Counted from the first letter of the stretch, positions 7,680 to 19,697 are shown. The stretch: DNA of 64,000 bases from Streptomyces triticisoli (GCF_003270085.1 NZ_QFDQ01000177.1:27007-91006); one strand, 5' to 3'. Made by a program: numbers and translations. The notes: generated by a model from the letters alone, not told the origin.

Positions 7680-9212
7680 GTGAGCGGCAGCAACGGCGGA
7701 GGCGGGACGGGCGCGGCGAGCGCGGACAAGCGCCCGAACGAGCTGCTCGCCTCGTGGTTCGTGCGCAGCGGCTGGTCCAAGGGCGAGCTCGCCCGCCAGG
7801 TCAACCGCCGCGCCCGCCAGCTGGGCGCCAACCACATCTCCACCGACACCTCGCGCGTCAGGCGCTGGCTGGACGGCGAGAACCCGCGCGAGCCGATCCC
7901 CAGGATCCTCTCGGAGCTGTTCTCCGAGCGCTTCGGCTGCGTCGTCTCCGTGGAGGACCTCGGCCTGCGCACCGCCCGCCAGGCACCCTCCGCGACCGGC
8001 GTCGACCTGCCCTGGACGGGCCCGCAGACCGTGGCCCTGCTCAGCGAGTTCTCGCGCAGCGACCTGATGCTGGCGCGGCGCGGCTTCCTCGGGACCTCGC
8101 TGGTGCTGTCCGCGGGCCCCTCCCTCATCGAGCCGCTGCAGCGCTGGCTCGTGCCCTCGCCCCCGTCCCCCAGGCTCCCGGCCCCGCTCGAACAGGGGGG
8201 AGCGGGAGCCCCACCCCTGCGGGAGTCCGAGCCGCAGGCCGCCTCCCGCCGCCTCGGCCGGCTCTCCCGGCCCGAGCTGGAACTGCTGGAGACCACCACC
8301 AAGATGTTCCGGCAGTGGGACGCCCAGTGCGGCGGCGGCCTGCGTCGCAAGGCCGTCGTCGGCCAACTGCACGAAGTGACGGACCTCCTCCAGGAGCCCC
8401 AGCCCGAGACCACCACCCGCAGGCTCTTCAAAGTCGCCGCGGAACTCGCCCAGCTGGCCGGCTGGATGAGCTACGACGTGGGACTGCAGCCCACCGCGCA
8501 GAAGTACTTCGTCCTGGCCCTGCACGCCGCCAAGGAAGCCGGCGACAAGCCCCTCGGCTCGTACGTCCTGTCCAGCATGAGCCGCCAGATGATCCACCTC
8601 GGCCGCCCCGAGGACGCCCTGGAACTCATCCACCTCGCACAGTACGGCAGCCGGGACTGCGCGAGCCCCCGCACCCAGTCCATGCTGTACGCGCTGGAGG
8701 CCCGCGCCTACGCCAACATGGGCCGGCCCGGCAAGTGCAAGCGCGCGGTGCGCATGGCCGAGGACACCTTCGCCGACGCCGAGGACTGGGACGAGCCCGA
8801 CCCCGACTGGATTCGCTTCTTCTCCGAGGCCGAGCTGTACGCCGAGAACTCCCACTCCTACCGCGACCTCGCCTACGTCGCCGGCCGCAGCCCCGCCTAC
8901 GCCTCGCTGGCCGAGCCGCTGATGCAGAGGGCCGTAGAACTGTTCGCCCAGGACCACGAGCACCAGCGGTCGTACGCACTCAACCTCATCGGCATGGCCA
9001 CGGTGCACCTGCTCCAGCGTGAGCCCGAGCAGAGCACGCGGTACGTCACCCGGGCCATGAAGGTGGCCAAGAAGGTCCGCTCCGAGCGCGTGAACACCCG
9101 TATCCGAAAGACCGTCGACAACGCCGTGCGTGACTACGGGGACCGCGCAGAGGTCGTGGACCTCACCGAACAGCTCGCCGCCGAGCTGCCCGAGACCGTC
9201 GAAGCCGTCTGA
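7680..9212 (+). CDS. nsdA: NsdA, negative regulator of sporulation and antibiotic production
   Basis: NsdA is a Streptomyces-specific repressor of aerial development and antibiotic synthesis. This copy is 510 residues. After a Gly/Ser-rich start, residues ~15-60 (RPNELLASWFVRSGWSKGELARQVNRRARQLG) form a helix-turn-helix-like domain. SRVRRWLDGENPREPIP follows, and the C-terminal two thirds is helical with TPR-like pairs (QLAGWMSYDVGLQPTAQKYF, ALHAAKEAGDKPLGSYVL, ALELIHLAQ, ARAYANMGRPGKC). The GTG at 7680 has a GGGATGGGGG ribosome site and gives the conserved start VSGSNGG; an in-frame upstream ATG at 7635 lacks one. The gene is monocistronic between the prim/pol-like gene and amtB. Confidence 0.9.
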   Translation: MSGSNGGGGTGAASADKRPNELLASWFVRSGWSKGELARQVNRRARQLGANHISTDTSRVRRWLDGENPREPIPRILSELFSERFGCVVSVEDLGLRTARQAPSATGVDLPWTGPQTVALLSEFSRSDLMLARRGFLGTSLVLSAGPSLIEPLQRWLVPSPPSPRLPAPLEQGGAGAPPLRESEPQAASRRLGRLSRPELELLETTTKMFRQWDAQCGGGLRRKAVVGQLHEVTDLLQEPQPETTTRRLFKVAAELAQLAGWMSYDVGLQPTAQKYFVLALHAAKEAGDKPLGSYVLSSMSRQMIHLGRPEDALELIHLAQYGSRDCASPRTQSMLYALEARAYANMGRPGKCKRAVRMAEDTFADAEDWDEPDPDWIRFFSEAELYAENSHSYRDLAYVAGRSPAYASLAEPLMQRAVELFAQDHEHQRSYALNLIGMATVHLLQREPEQSTRYVTRAMKVAKKVRSERVNTRIRKTVDNAVRDYGDRAEVVDLTEQLAAELPETVEAV

Positions 9213-11192
<1,980 letters not shown>

Positions 11193-11367
11193 AAGCACCA
11201 GGGCAGGAGTCGCCGGGCGACGGCCGGCAGGGACGCGACGTAGTCCCCGCCGATGTGGGGGTGTGTTCCTGCTCGCTGTATCCAGCGGGCAGGGACGATT
11301 TGCTTGCTGAGCCGGATACCCTGGAGGACAGCCCAAAACGACCCCGACTCCGAGGACCGACGCCGCC
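11193..11367. other. glnK-ffh spacer lacking glnD
   Basis: These 175 bases hold no reading frame resembling the GlnD nucleotidyltransferase, HD or ACT domains. GGATACC at 11314-11320 may be part of the ffh promoter. Confidence 0.6.
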
Positions 11368-12918
11368 GTGTTCGACACCCTCTCCGACCGCCTCAGCGCG
11401 ACTTTCAAAAATCTCCGCGGGAAAGGCCGGCTCTCCGAGGCGGACATCGACGCCACGGCGCGCGAGATCCGCATCGCACTGCTCGAAGCGGACGTGGCGC
11501 TGCCGGTCGTCCGCACGTTCATCAAGAACGTCAAGACTCGTGCCCTCGGATCCGAGGTCTCCAAGGCGCTGAATCCGGCCCAGCAGATCCTGAAGATCGT
11601 CAACGACGAGCTGGTCACGATCCTGGGCGGCGAGACCCGCCGCCTCCGCTTCGCCAAGCAGCCCCCCACCGTGATCATGCTCGCCGGTCTCCAGGGTGCC
11701 GGTAAGACCACCCTCGCGGGCAAGCTCGGCAAGTGGCTCAAGGAGCAGGGCCACTCCCCGGTGCTGGTCGCCGCCGACCTCCAGCGTCCGAACGCGGTCA
11801 ACCAGCTCAGCGTCGTCGCCGAGCGCGCCGGCGTCGCCGTCTACGCGCCCGAGCCGGGCAACGGCGTGGGTGACCCGGTCAAGGTCGCCAAGGACTCCAT
11901 CGACTTCGCGAAGGCCAAGGTCCACGACATCGTGATCGTGGACACCGCCGGCCGCCTCGGCGTCGACATCGAGATGATGCAGCAGGCCGCGGACATCAGG
12001 GACGCGGTCAGCCCCGACGAGATCCTGTTCGTCGTCGACGCGATGATCGGTCAGGACGCCGTCAACACCGCCGAGGCGTTCCGTGACGGCGTCGGCTTCG
12101 ACGGCGTGGTGCTCTCCAAGCTCGACGGTGACGCCCGCGGTGGTGCGGCCCTGTCGATCCGCGAGGTCACCGGCAAGCCGATCATGTTCGCGTCGAACGG
12201 TGAGAAGCTCGACGACTTCGACGCCTTCCACCCGGACCGGATGGCCTCCCGCATCCTCGACATGGGTGACCTGCTCACCCTGATCGAGCAGGCGGAGAAG
12301 ACGTTCAGCCAGGAAGAGGCCGAGAAGATGGCCTCCAAGCTGGCGTCCAAGAAGGGCCAGGACTTCACCCTGGACGACTTCCTGGCCCAGATGGAGCAGG
12401 TCAGGAAGATGGGCAGCATCTCGAAGCTGCTCGGCATGCTGCCCGGCATGGGGCAGATCAAGGACCAGATCAACAACATCGACGAGCGCGACGTGGACCG
12501 CACGGCCGCCATCATCAAGTCGATGACCCCGGGCGAGCGCCAGGACCCGACGATCATCAACGGCTCCCGCCGCGCCCGTATCGCCAAGGGCTCCGGTGTC
12601 GAGGTCAGCGCGGTGAAGAACCTCGTCGAGCGGTTCTTCGAGGCCCGCAAGATGATGTCCCGCATGGCCCAGGGCGGCGGCATGCCCGGCATGCCGGGGA
12701 TCCCGGGCATGGGTGGCGGCCCCGGCCGGACGAAGAAGCAGCCGAAGAAGGCCAAGGGCAAGCAGCGCTCCGGCAACCCGATGAAGCGCAAGCAGCAGGA
12801 GCAGGAGGAGGCGGCCCGCCGCGCCGCAGCGGCCCAGGGCGGCGGTGCCTTCGGGCTGCCGCAGCAGGGCGGCCAGGAGTTCGAGCTCCCGGACGAGTTC
12901 AAGAAGTTCATGGGCTGA
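11368..12918 (+). CDS. ffh: Signal recognition particle protein Ffh (SRP54)
   Basis: Ffh binds signal sequences and SRP RNA and docks with FtsY. The 516-residue protein has the N domain (FDTLSDRLSATFKNLRGKGRL), the G domain with P-loop GLQGAGKTTLAGKL (~107), DTAGRLGVD and SKLDGDARGG, and the M domain with GSISKLLGMLPGM and NGSRRARIAKGSG. The C-terminus is unusually Met/Gly/Pro- and then Lys/Gln-rich (GGGMPGMPGIPGMGGGPG), as in other actinomycetes. The start is GTG 11368. A strong terminator follows. Confidence 0.96.
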   Translation: MFDTLSDRLSATFKNLRGKGRLSEADIDATAREIRIALLEADVALPVVRTFIKNVKTRALGSEVSKALNPAQQILKIVNDELVTILGGETRRLRFAKQPPTVIMLAGLQGAGKTTLAGKLGKWLKEQGHSPVLVAADLQRPNAVNQLSVVAERAGVAVYAPEPGNGVGDPVKVAKDSIDFAKAKVHDIVIVDTAGRLGVDIEMMQQAADIRDAVSPDEILFVVDAMIGQDAVNTAEAFRDGVGFDGVVLSKLDGDARGGAALSIREVTGKPIMFASNGEKLDDFDAFHPDRMASRILDMGDLLTLIEQAEKTFSQEEAEKMASKLASKKGQDFTLDDFLAQMEQVRKMGSISKLLGMLPGMGQIKDQINNIDERDVDRTAAIIKSMTPGERQDPTIINGSRRARIAKGSGVEVSAVKNLVERFFEARKMMSRMAQGGGMPGMPGIPGMGGGPGRTKKQPKKAKGKQRSGNPMKRKQQEQEEAARRAAAAQGGGAFGLPQQGGQEFELPDEFKKFMG

Positions 12919-12940
12919 AACCCGCACGGCAGGCGTACGG

Positions 12941-12978
12941 CGCTGAGGGCGCCCTTCCCAGGAAGGGCGCCCTCAGCG
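12941..12978 (+). terminator. ffh terminator
   Basis: A perfect 18-bp stem (CGCTGAGGGCGCCCTTCC and its complement) with a 2-base spacer starts 22 bases after the ffh stop. Confidence 0.85.
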
Positions 12979-13014
12979 CGTGCCGGGGCCCGCCGTCTGC
13001 CGTAACGTCCAGAT

Positions 13015-14982
13015 ATGAGCAATGCCGCGCCACCACGCAAGGTCCCTGACCAGCCGTGGCGCACCGAAGGTGCCCCGGAGCAGACGTCCGGGCGGCCCGG
13101 GGGCGGCAGGATGCGCGGCAGATGGTGGGGTCTGCTCGTCACGGCGGTGATCGTCTTCCTGGTGGCCTACGGCTTGCTGAGCCACTACAGCGCGGGCAAC
13201 GAGCCGACGATCTCGTACACCGAGTTCAGCAGGCAGGTCGACGCCGGCAACGTCAGCAGGATCTACTCCAAGGGCGACGCGATCCAGGGCCAGTTGAAGA
13301 GCGATCGGGACAACCCGGAGGGCGGCGGCAGGTACACCAAGTTCAGGACCCAGCGCCCGGCCTTCGCGGACGACAAGCTCTGGCAGAGCCTGAGCGGTCA
13401 CCATGTCACGGTGACCGCGCAGCCGGTGGTGCAGGAGCGCGGCCTGCTGGCCAACCTGCTGCTCTCGCTGGCGCCGATCGCGATCCTGGTGGCGCTGTGG
13501 GTCTTCTTCGCGCGGCGGATCCGTGCGGGGCTGGGCGGGCCGGGCGGTCTGCTCGGGCGCAAGGAGCCGCCCCGGCCGGTCGAGCTGCAGCCGGGCACCC
13601 AGCGCACCACCTTCATGGATGTGGCCGGCATCGACGAGGTCAAGGGCGAGCTGGACGATGTCGTCGACTTCCTGAAGCATCCGGACGCCTACCGTCACAT
13701 GGGCGCGAAGATGCCCCGGGGTGTGCTGCTGACGGGTCCGCCGGGTACGGGCAAGACCCTGCTCGCGCGGGCGGTCGCGGGGGAGGCGGGGGTGCCGTTC
13801 TTCTCGGCGTCGGCGTCCGAGTTCATCGAGATGATCGTGGGCGTCGGTGCGTCACGCGTGCGTGAGCTGTTCGCGGAGGCCCGCAAGGTGGCTCCGTCGA
13901 TCGTCTTCATCGACGAGATCGACACCATCGGCCGGGCGCGGGGCGGTGGTGCGTCGGTGGGCGGTCATGACGAGCGTGAGCAGACGCTGAACCAGATCCT
14001 GACGGAGATGGACGGCTTCTCCGGCTCCGAGGGTGTGATCGTGCTGGCCGCGACCAATCGCGCCGACGTCCTGGACCCCGCACTGACCCGCCCCGGGCGC
14101 TTCGACCGGGTGGTCAGCGTGTCGCCGCCGGACCGGGGCGGCCGCGAGGCGATTCTGCGGATCCACACCCGCCGGATCCCGCTCGCCCCGGACGTGGACC
14201 TCGCCCGGGTGGCCCGTACGACTCCGGGAATGACGGGGGCCGAGCTGGCCAACCTGGCCAACGAGGCCGCTCTGCTCGCGGTCAAGCGGCGGCAGCAGCG
14301 GGTGACGCAGGCCGACTTCTCGGAGGCGCTGGAGAAGGTCCAGCTGGGTGCGGAGCGTGCCCTGGTGATGCCCGAGGAGGAGCGTCGGCGTACGGCGTAC
14401 CACGAGAGCGGGCACGCCCTGCTCGGCATGCTGCAGCCCGGTGCCGACCCCGTCCGCAAGATCACCATCGTTCCGCGGGGGAGGGCGCTCGGTGTGACGT
14501 TGTCGACGCCGGAGTCCGACAAATACGCGTACACGGAGGAGTATCTGCGCGGCCGCATCATCGGCGCGCTGGGCGGCATGGCGGCGGAGCACGTCGTCTA
14601 CGGGGTCGTCACGACCGGTTCGGAGCACGATCTGGAGCAGGTCACCAACATCGCGCGCGGGATGGTGGCCCGGTGGGGCATGAGCGAGCATCTGGGCCGT
14701 CTGTCCGCCCTGCCGAGCGACGCCCAGCAGGCGTACGGGCTGGCGGCGGCCCCGCAGACGCTGGACACGATCGACACCGAGATGCGGCGCATCGTCGACG
14801 AGTGCTACGAGGAGGCGTGCCGCAAGCTGCGTGACCACCGGGGGCAGCTGGACGCGCTGGCGCGGGCCCTGCTGGAGAACGAGACGCTGGAGGAGGCCGA
14901 TGCCTACCGGGTCGCCGGGATTCCCCGTCTGCGGAAGGACGCGGAGCACCATGAGGACGCGGAGCGCCATGGTGTTCCGTAA
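13015..14982 (+). CDS. ftsH: FtsH-type membrane AAA protease (second paralogue type)
   Basis: This is a membrane-anchored ATP-dependent zinc protease of 655 residues. There are two membrane helices ([18 protein letters not shown] near 38 and [22 protein letters not shown] near 145) around an extracytoplasmic segment that starts with [14 protein letters not shown]. The AAA module has Walker A GPPGTGKT (~241), Walker [13 protein letters not shown] and the second region of homology [18 protein letters not shown]. The peptidase has HESGH at ~463. It is near normal FtsH length but has a short tail. Streptomyces usually carry more than one FtsH, and I cannot tell from this window which is the housekeeping copy. 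Confidence 0.93.
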   Translation: MSNAAPPRKVPDQPWRTEGAPEQTSGRPGGGRMRGRWWGLLVTAVIVFLVAYGLLSHYSAGNEPTISYTEFSRQVDAGNVSRIYSKGDAIQGQLKSDRDNPEGGGRYTKFRTQRPAFADDKLWQSLSGHHVTVTAQPVVQERGLLANLLLSLAPIAILVALWVFFARRIRAGLGGPGGLLGRKEPPRPVELQPGTQRTTFMDVAGIDEVKGELDDVVDFLKHPDAYRHMGAKMPRGVLLTGPPGTGKTLLARAVAGEAGVPFFSASASEFIEMIVGVGASRVRELFAEARKVAPSIVFIDEIDTIGRARGGGASVGGHDEREQTLNQILTEMDGFSGSEGVIVLAATNRADVLDPALTRPGRFDRVVSVSPPDRGGREAILRIHTRRIPLAPDVDLARVARTTPGMTGAELANLANEAALLAVKRRQQRVTQADFSEALEKVQLGAERALVMPEEERRRTAYHESGHALLGMLQPGADPVRKITIVPRGRALGVTLSTPESDKYAYTEEYLRGRIIGALGGMAAEHVVYGVVTTGSEHDLEQVTNIARGMVARWGMSEHLGRLSALPSDAQQAYGLAAAPQTLDTIDTEMRRIVDECYEEACRKLRDHRGQLDALARALLENETLEEADAYRVAGIPRLRKDAEHHEDAERHGVP

Positions 14983-14988
14983 GGGTGT

Positions 14989-15870
14989 TCACGGCGTCCG
15001 CGCGATCAGGTAGCGGAAGACGTTCGGCATCCACACCGTGCCGTCGGGGCGCTGGTGGGCGTGCAGGGCCTCCGTCAGTTCCTTGTCGACCTGGTTCGGG
15101 TCGGCCGCGGCGATCGCCGTGTCGAACAGCCCTGTGGAGAGCAGTCCGCGCACCGCGCTGTCGAGGTCGGCGTAGCCGAAGGGGCAGGCGACCCGGCCGG
15201 AGCCGTCCAGGCGCAGGCCGGCGCGGTGGGCCGCCTCCTCGAGGTCGTCGCGCAGGGCGGGACGCCAGCTGCCCGGGCCGTGCGGCGGGTCGGCCGGCTT
15301 GGTGGCCGCCCGCAGGACGGACGACGTGGCACAGCGCTCCGGCGGCCCCCAGCCGACCAGCACCACGGGTGCCCCGTGTGCGGCGAGCGGTGTCGCCGCG
15401 GTGAGCAGGTCGCCCAGCCCTTCGGAGTCACCGGCGAGGCAGCCGATCGGCTCGAAGGCGGTCACGAGGGTGTAGGGCGTGCGGGCGTCGGCGGCGTCCT
15501 GCGGCGATCCGTCGACGATCCGGGCGGTCGGAGTGTGGGGGGTGGCCGGGGAGGACGTACGCGCGTGTGTGTCCCACGGCTTTGGCAGCAGCCGCTGCCG
15601 GGCGAGGTCGAGCCGTTCCGGGCGGGAGGAGTCGACACCGGTGACCGTCGCGCCTCTGGACGCCGCCAGGAGCAGGGCCAGTCCGGAGCCGCAGCCGAGC
15701 GCCAGCAGCCGCGTGCCGGAGCCCACTTCCAGTCGCTCGTAGACGGCCTCGTAGAGCGGGACCAGCATCCGTTCCTGGATCTCGGACCAGTCACGCGCGC
15801 GTGCACGTGGGTCCACGAGAGGCGCCGTCCCCGCGTGATGTACGTGCTGCCGCACGAGCGTAGGTGTCAT
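14989..15870 (-). CDS. SAM-dependent methyltransferase, class I
   Basis: This 293-residue protein has a class I methyltransferase fold with motif I LLALGCGSGLALLLAA and the acidic residue TGVDSS ending strand 2. Motif post-I is replaced by LVTAFEPIGCLAG. The C-terminus (PDGTVWMPNVFRYLIAR) is like that of Streptomyces methyltransferases of unknown substrate. ATG 15870 is the first Met before the conserved start TPTLVRQHVHHAG; the ribosome site is weak (GGGGCG). It is convergent with ftsH, with 6 bases between stops. The substrate is unknown. Confidence 0.75.
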   Translation of the reverse strand: MTPTLVRQHVHHAGTAPLVDPRARARDWSEIQERMLVPLYEAVYERLEVGSGTRLLALGCGSGLALLLAASRGATVTGVDSSRPERLDLARQRLLPKPWDTHARTSSPATPHTPTARIVDGSPQDAADARTPYTLVTAFEPIGCLAGDSEGLGDLLTAATPLAAHGAPVVLVGWGPPERCATSSVLRAATKPADPPHGPGSWRPALRDDLEEAAHRAGLRLDGSGRVACPFGYADLDSAVRGLLSTGLFDTAIAAADPNQVDKELTEALHAHQRPDGTVWMPNVFRYLIARTP

Positions 15871-16413
15871 GGATAAGCGCCCCAATCCGCCGAGAGTTGC
15901 CGTTGTGCCCGGTTCCGTGGCCCCCGTGCAGTGCGCTCGCACTTCCCCCGTATGCCAGGTAACTGCGGGCCTCCCCTCGCGTCCAGGGGTCGTGTGGCCC
16001 TGCTTGCGGGCTGGAGGTGCCCGGAACGGGGTTTCACGTTCCGGGCAATCCGGGCTCCGGGCCGACGTGTCCGGAAGTCGACGGTCCCATCGGTCCGGCG
16101 CCGGGCGTCGGTGGGGCACGGGGTAACGTCGCGGGGGTCGCGGGCGCTGACCGAAGTGAGGCCCTCCGGGCCGGGAAGCGGCCGAAACGCCTCTTGCGCG
16201 TGGCTCGATCCCGCAGCACCGGCGTGCGCGACGGGCGTACGCGCCGGTGCGTACTCCCTTTGCGCACCACCTTGGTATGAGCTGCGAGGCTTCTCCGCAG
16301 ATCAGCGCACCCGCCCTCGTCAGGACGCATCAGCGGCAACTGACGGGTACGTGCAAATTATTTGGGATGCCCCGGAATAGGAACACAGCGGCACCCCGGC
16401 TCGTTGTCATTAC
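15871..16413. other. 543-base divergent intergenic region with hairpins
   Basis: No gene is supportable. Two perfect hairpins stand out: 16018-16047 (10-bp stem TGCCCGGAAC) and 16216-16250 (9-bp stem GCACCGGCG). An AT-richer patch AAATTATTTGG at 16353-16363 sits about 50 bases before the next start and may be part of its promoter. Confidence 0.5.
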
Positions 16414-17010
16414 GTGAGCACGACACCACCTGTTCTCGCCGCAGAGCTGGCGCAGGCGTGGGCCGACATTCAGCGGTACCACCCCGAGCTGCCGGATCTT
16501 GCCGCGCCCGAGTCCCTGATCGGGGAGTCGTCGTCCGCGTGCGGACACGAGCTCTCCTTCGAGCGACTGCTCCATGAAGCAGTCCACGGCATCGCCGCCG
16601 CGCGCGGGGTACGCGACACCTCCCGCGCCGGCCGCTACCACAACCGCAGGTTCCTCGCGATCGCCGAGGAGCTGGGCCTGGACCATCCCGAGGAGCCGCA
16701 TCCGAGCAGCGGCTTCTCACTGGTCACGCTCAGCTCCGAGGCGAAGCGGCGGTACCGTCCGACGATCGAGCGCCTCCAGCGTGCGCTGAAGGCCCACACG
16801 GCGGCCACGTCCGCCGACACCAGCCGCACCTTCCGCGGCCCGGCCGCCCGCCACGGCTCCTCCGGTGGCGGCGTCCGGGTCAAGGCGGTGTGCGACTGCG
16901 GCCGCAACGTCCGGGTCGTCCCCTCGGTCCTGGCCCAGGCCCCGATCATGTGCGGCGGCTGCGGCAAACCGTTCAGGATCCCGGAACCCGTGGGCGCGGC
17001 GGCGAACTGA
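16414..17010 (+). CDS. SprT-like zinc metalloprotein with C-terminal zinc ribbon
   Basis: A 198-residue protein with HEAVHG (about residue 54, after ELSFERLLHEAVHG), the HExxH core of SprT/Spartan-like metallopeptidases. YHNRRFLAIAEELGL follows, and a C-terminal ribbon CDCGRNVRV...CGGCGKPFRIPE with four Cys. These pieces fit a SprT fold with fused zinc ribbon. Relatives in Streptomyces are annotated as hypothetical and occur on both chromosomes and mobile elements. The substrate is unknown; Spartan family members cut proteins crosslinked to DNA, but that role is only an analogy here. The start is GTG 16414. Confidence 0.65.
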   Translation: MSTTPPVLAAELAQAWADIQRYHPELPDLAAPESLIGESSSACGHELSFERLLHEAVHGIAAARGVRDTSRAGRYHNRRFLAIAEELGLDHPEEPHPSSGFSLVTLSSEAKRRYRPTIERLQRALKAHTAATSADTSRTFRGPAARHGSSGGGVRVKAVCDCGRNVRVVPSVLAQAPIMCGGCGKPFRIPEPVGAAAN

Positions 17011-17057
17011 GGATGCGGCTGCTCGTGGCAGCCGCATCGCAAACCGCGGGCGGTCGT

Positions 17058-17142
17058 GCCTCCCCCAGTGCTGAACGCCTGGGGGGACCCCCAGGGCGAT
17101 GGGGGGCCCCTGCTCGAGCGGAGTCGAGAACTTGGGGGAGGC
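17058..17142. repeat. 85-bp palindromic intergenic repeat, copy 1
   Basis: The element begins GCCTCCCCCAGTGCTGAACG and ends GTCGAGAACTTGGGGGAGGC. Its ends are inverted repeats (GCCTCCCCCA), with a second internal stem (CCTGGGGGGACCCCCAGG). A second copy with the same outer arms and the same GCTGAACGCCTGGGGG and CGAGCGGAGTCGAGAACTT blocks lies at 29615-29700. It has no coding capacity and looks like a MITE- or REP-like element of the type scattered through Streptomyces genomes. Confidence 0.8.
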
Positions 17143-17184
17143 TGGACGCGGCCGGCACCCCTGCCGCCGGACTGCCGCGACCCA

Positions 17185-17220
17185 CGTGATCGGCACCCGA
17201 AACGCCGGGTGCCGATCACG
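17185..17220 (+). terminator. Terminator between the SprT-like gene and rpsP
   Basis: A perfect 15-bp stem (CGTGATCGGCACCCG and its complement) with a 6-base loop isolates the ribosomal operon from upstream transcription. The remaining bases up to 17417 are the rpsP promoter and leader, with GGCTAGCTGTACTC at 17281-17294 as a possible -10/start region. Confidence 0.75.
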
Positions 17221-17417
17221 CATGCCCGGGTACGGCTCACCCCGCCCTCCGCCAAAAGCGACCCGCGGGGTATGGCACAATGGCTAGCTGTACTCGACAG
17301 CCGCACAGGACCCCTCTCTCCTCCGGCTGACGCGTCCATCGGGCACCTCGGGTACCGCAACCCCACGCGGCGTCTCCGCCGTGCCCAACCACGTCAATTC
17401 CAGGAGAACCCACTCCC

Positions 17418-17837
17418 GTGGCAGTCAAGATCAAGCTGAAGCGTCTGGGCAAGATCCGTTCGCCTCACTACCGCATCGTTGTCGCCGACTCCCGCACCCG
17501 CCGCGACGGTCGGGCGATCGAGGAGATCGGCCTGTACCACCCGGTGCAGAACCCCTCGCGCATCGAGGTCGACGCCGAGCGCGTGGCGTACTGGCTCTCC
17601 GTCGGCGCCCAGCCGACCGAGCCCGTGCTCGCCATCCTGAAGAAGACCGGTGACTGGCAGAAGTTCAAGGGCGAGGAAGCCCCTGCTCCGCTGCTGCAGC
17701 CGCAGGAGAAGGCCGCGCGCCCGTCGTTCGAGGCCATCGGTGGGGACGACGAGGCCAAGGGTGAGGCGGTCACCCAGAAGAAGAAGGCTGAGAAGAAGGA
17801 CGAGGCCGGCGCCGAGTCCGAGTCGACCGAGGCCTGA
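17418..17837 (+). CDS. rpsP: 30S ribosomal protein S16
   Basis: A 139-residue S16 with the family start [25 protein letters not shown] and [12 protein letters not shown]. The conserved part ends near residue 85; a Lys/Glu/Ala-rich actinobacterial tail ([17 protein letters not shown]) follows. GTG 17418 has AGGAGA 17 to 12 bases before it. It is first in an rpsP-KH gene-rimM-trmD-rplS run, the classic bacterial order. Confidence 0.96.
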   Translation: MAVKIKLKRLGKIRSPHYRIVVADSRTRRDGRAIEEIGLYHPVQNPSRIEVDAERVAYWLSVGAQPTEPVLAILKKTGDWQKFKGEEAPAPLLQPQEKAARPSFEAIGGDDEAKGEAVTQKKKAEKKDEAGAESESTEA

Positions 17838-17842
17838 GCAGC

Positions 17843-18082
17843 ATGCTCGAGGAGGCGCTTGAGCACCTCGTGAAGGGCATCGTCGACAACCCTGACGACG
17901 TGCAGGTCGCCTCGCGCAACCTGCGCCGCGGAAGCGTGCTCGAGGTCCGGGTCCATCCCGACGACCTCGGCAAGGTGATCGGCCGCAACGGCCGTACCGC
18001 GCGCGCCCTGCGCACCGTCGTGGGCGCCATCGGCGGCCGTGGGGTCCGTGTCGACCTGGTCGACGTGGACCACGTCCGCTGA
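17843..18082 (+). CDS. khpA: KH-domain RNA-binding protein KhpA
   Basis: A 79-residue single-KH protein, starting 5 bases after rpsP. The GXXG loop is GRNG within KVIGRNGRTARALRTVV. KhpA pairs with KhpB/Jag in other bacteria and affects RNA metabolism and cell division. Its place between rpsP and rimM is conserved. Confidence 0.92.
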   Translation: MLEEALEHLVKGIVDNPDDVQVASRNLRRGSVLEVRVHPDDLGKVIGRNGRTARALRTVVGAIGGRGVRVDLVDVDHVR

Positions 18083-18100
18083 CGCTTATCGCAACCGGCT

Positions 18101-18136
18101 CGGGCCGGGGAGGGCCGCAGGGCCGTCCCCGGCCCG
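18101..18136 (+). terminator. Intra-operon hairpin before rimM
   Basis: An 11-bp stem (CGGGCCGGGGA and its complement) lies 18 bases after the khpA stop. It could be a partial terminator or processing site that lowers rimM-trmD expression relative to ribosomal genes, a pattern known for trmD operons. Confidence 0.5.
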
Positions 18137-18163
18137 CAGTCGTACGACAGGAGATTTGGACAC

Positions 18164-18733
18164 GTGCAGCTGGTAGTCGCACGGATCGGCCGTGCCCACG
18201 GCATCAAGGGCGAGGTCACCGTGGAGGTACGTACCGACGAGCCGGAACTCAGGCTCGCCCCCGGCGCCGTACTGGCCACCGACCCGGCATCCGCCGGACC
18301 GCTGACCATCGAGACGGGCCGCGTGCACAGCGGCCGCCTGCTCCTGCGCTTCGCGGGCGTGAGCGACCGCAACGCCGCCGAGGCCCTCCGCAACACCCTC
18401 CTGATCGCCGAGGTCGACCCGGAGGAGCTTCCCGAGGGCGAGGACGAGTACTACGACCACCAGCTGATCGACCTCGACGTCGTCACCGGGGACGGCACGG
18501 AGGTCGGCCGGATCACCGAGATCTCCCACCTGCCCTCCCAGGACCTGTTCATCGTCGAGCGCCCGGACGGCAGCGAGGTGATGATCCCCTTCGTCGAGGA
18601 GATCGTCACCGAGATCGACCTGAAGGAGCAGCGGGCCGTCATCGCCCCGCCACCGGGCCTGATCGACGACCATGCCGACCGCGACGAAGCCGCTGATGGA
18701 CACAGTGCCCCGCCCAGGGACGACCGCGCATGA
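18164..18733 (+). CDS. rimM: 16S rRNA processing protein RimM
   Basis: RimM helps mature the 30S head by binding S19. The 189-residue protein starts [21 protein letters not shown] (N-terminal barrel). The PRC barrel begins around [15 protein letters not shown] and ends with [18 protein letters not shown] 18164 follows AGGAGATTTGGACAC. The last bases overlap trmD (ATGA). Confidence 0.95.
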   Translation: MQLVVARIGRAHGIKGEVTVEVRTDEPELRLAPGAVLATDPASAGPLTIETGRVHSGRLLLRFAGVSDRNAAEALRNTLLIAEVDPEELPEGEDEYYDHQLIDLDVVTGDGTEVGRITEISHLPSQDLFIVERPDGSEVMIPFVEEIVTEIDLKEQRAVIAPPPGLIDDHADRDEAADGHSAPPRDDRA

Positions 18734-19563
18734 GGCTCGACGTCGTCACGATCTTCCCCGAGTACCTGGAACCGCTGAACGTCTCCCTCGTCGGCAAGGC
18801 ACGCGCGCGTGGGCAGCTGAACGTGCACGTGCACGATCTGCGCGCGTGGACGTACGACCGGCACCACACGGTCGACGACACGCCCTACGGCGGCGGCCCC
18901 GGCATGGTGATGAAGACCGAGCCCTGGGGCGACGCCCTCGACTCCGTCCTCGCCGACGGCTACGAGAGCGGCTCCCACACGCCCGCGCTCATCGTCCCGA
19001 CGCCCAGCGGCCGTCCGTTCACCCAGGAACTCGCCGTGGAGCTCTCCGCGCGTCCCTGGCTGATCTTCACGCCCGCCCGCTACGAGGGCATCGACCGCCG
19101 GGTCGTGGACGAGTACGCCACCCGGATGCCCGTCCACGAGGTGTCCATCGGCGACTACGTCCTCGCCGGCGGGGAAGCGGCCGTCCTGGTCGTCACCGAG
19201 GCCGTGGCCCGGCTGCTGCCGGGCGTGCTGGGCAACGCCGAGTCCCACCGCGACGACTCCTTCGCGCCCGGCACCATGGCCAACCTCCTGGAGGGCCCCG
19301 TCTACACCAAGCCGCCCCTCTGGCGCGGCCGGGGCATTCCCGAGGTGTTGCTCAGCGGCCACCACGGGAAGATCGCCCGCTGGCGCCGCGACGAGGCCCT
19401 CAGGCGTACGACGGCCGGCCGGCCCGACCTCATCGAGCGCTGCGATCCCAAGGTCTTCGACAAGAAGGACCGCGAGATGCTGTCCATCCTGGGCTGGGCG
19501 CCGGACCCCGACGGCGAGCCGTACGGCAGATTTTGGCGCAGGACCGAGGGCGTGGAAGAATAG
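18730..19563 (+). CDS. trmD: tRNA (guanine-N1-)-methyltransferase TrmD
   Basis: TrmD makes m1G37 in tRNAs and prevents frameshifting. At 277 residues it shows the SPOUT trefoil-knot signatures: [46 protein letters not shown] and [13 protein letters not shown], and a C-terminal domain with [22 protein letters not shown]. The ATG overlaps the rimM stop. Confidence 0.96.
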   Translation: MRLDVVTIFPEYLEPLNVSLVGKARARGQLNVHVHDLRAWTYDRHHTVDDTPYGGGPGMVMKTEPWGDALDSVLADGYESGSHTPALIVPTPSGRPFTQELAVELSARPWLIFTPARYEGIDRRVVDEYATRMPVHEVSIGDYVLAGGEAAVLVVTEAVARLLPGVLGNAESHRDDSFAPGTMANLLEGPVYTKPPLWRGRGIPEVLLSGHHGKIARWRRDEALRRTTAGRPDLIERCDPKVFDKKDREMLSILGWAPDPDGEPYGRFWRRTEGVEE

Positions 19564-19697
19564 GCCGATGTTGTGCGCCGTCCGGCGTGCGCCCCTGCCA
19601 CGGGGGGACACGACGCCCGCCCCGACGCGCACAGCGTTGATCCCGAACATCTAGTTCCCGTTGATGACCTGTGGCATCAGCGAAGAAAGCAGACGAA

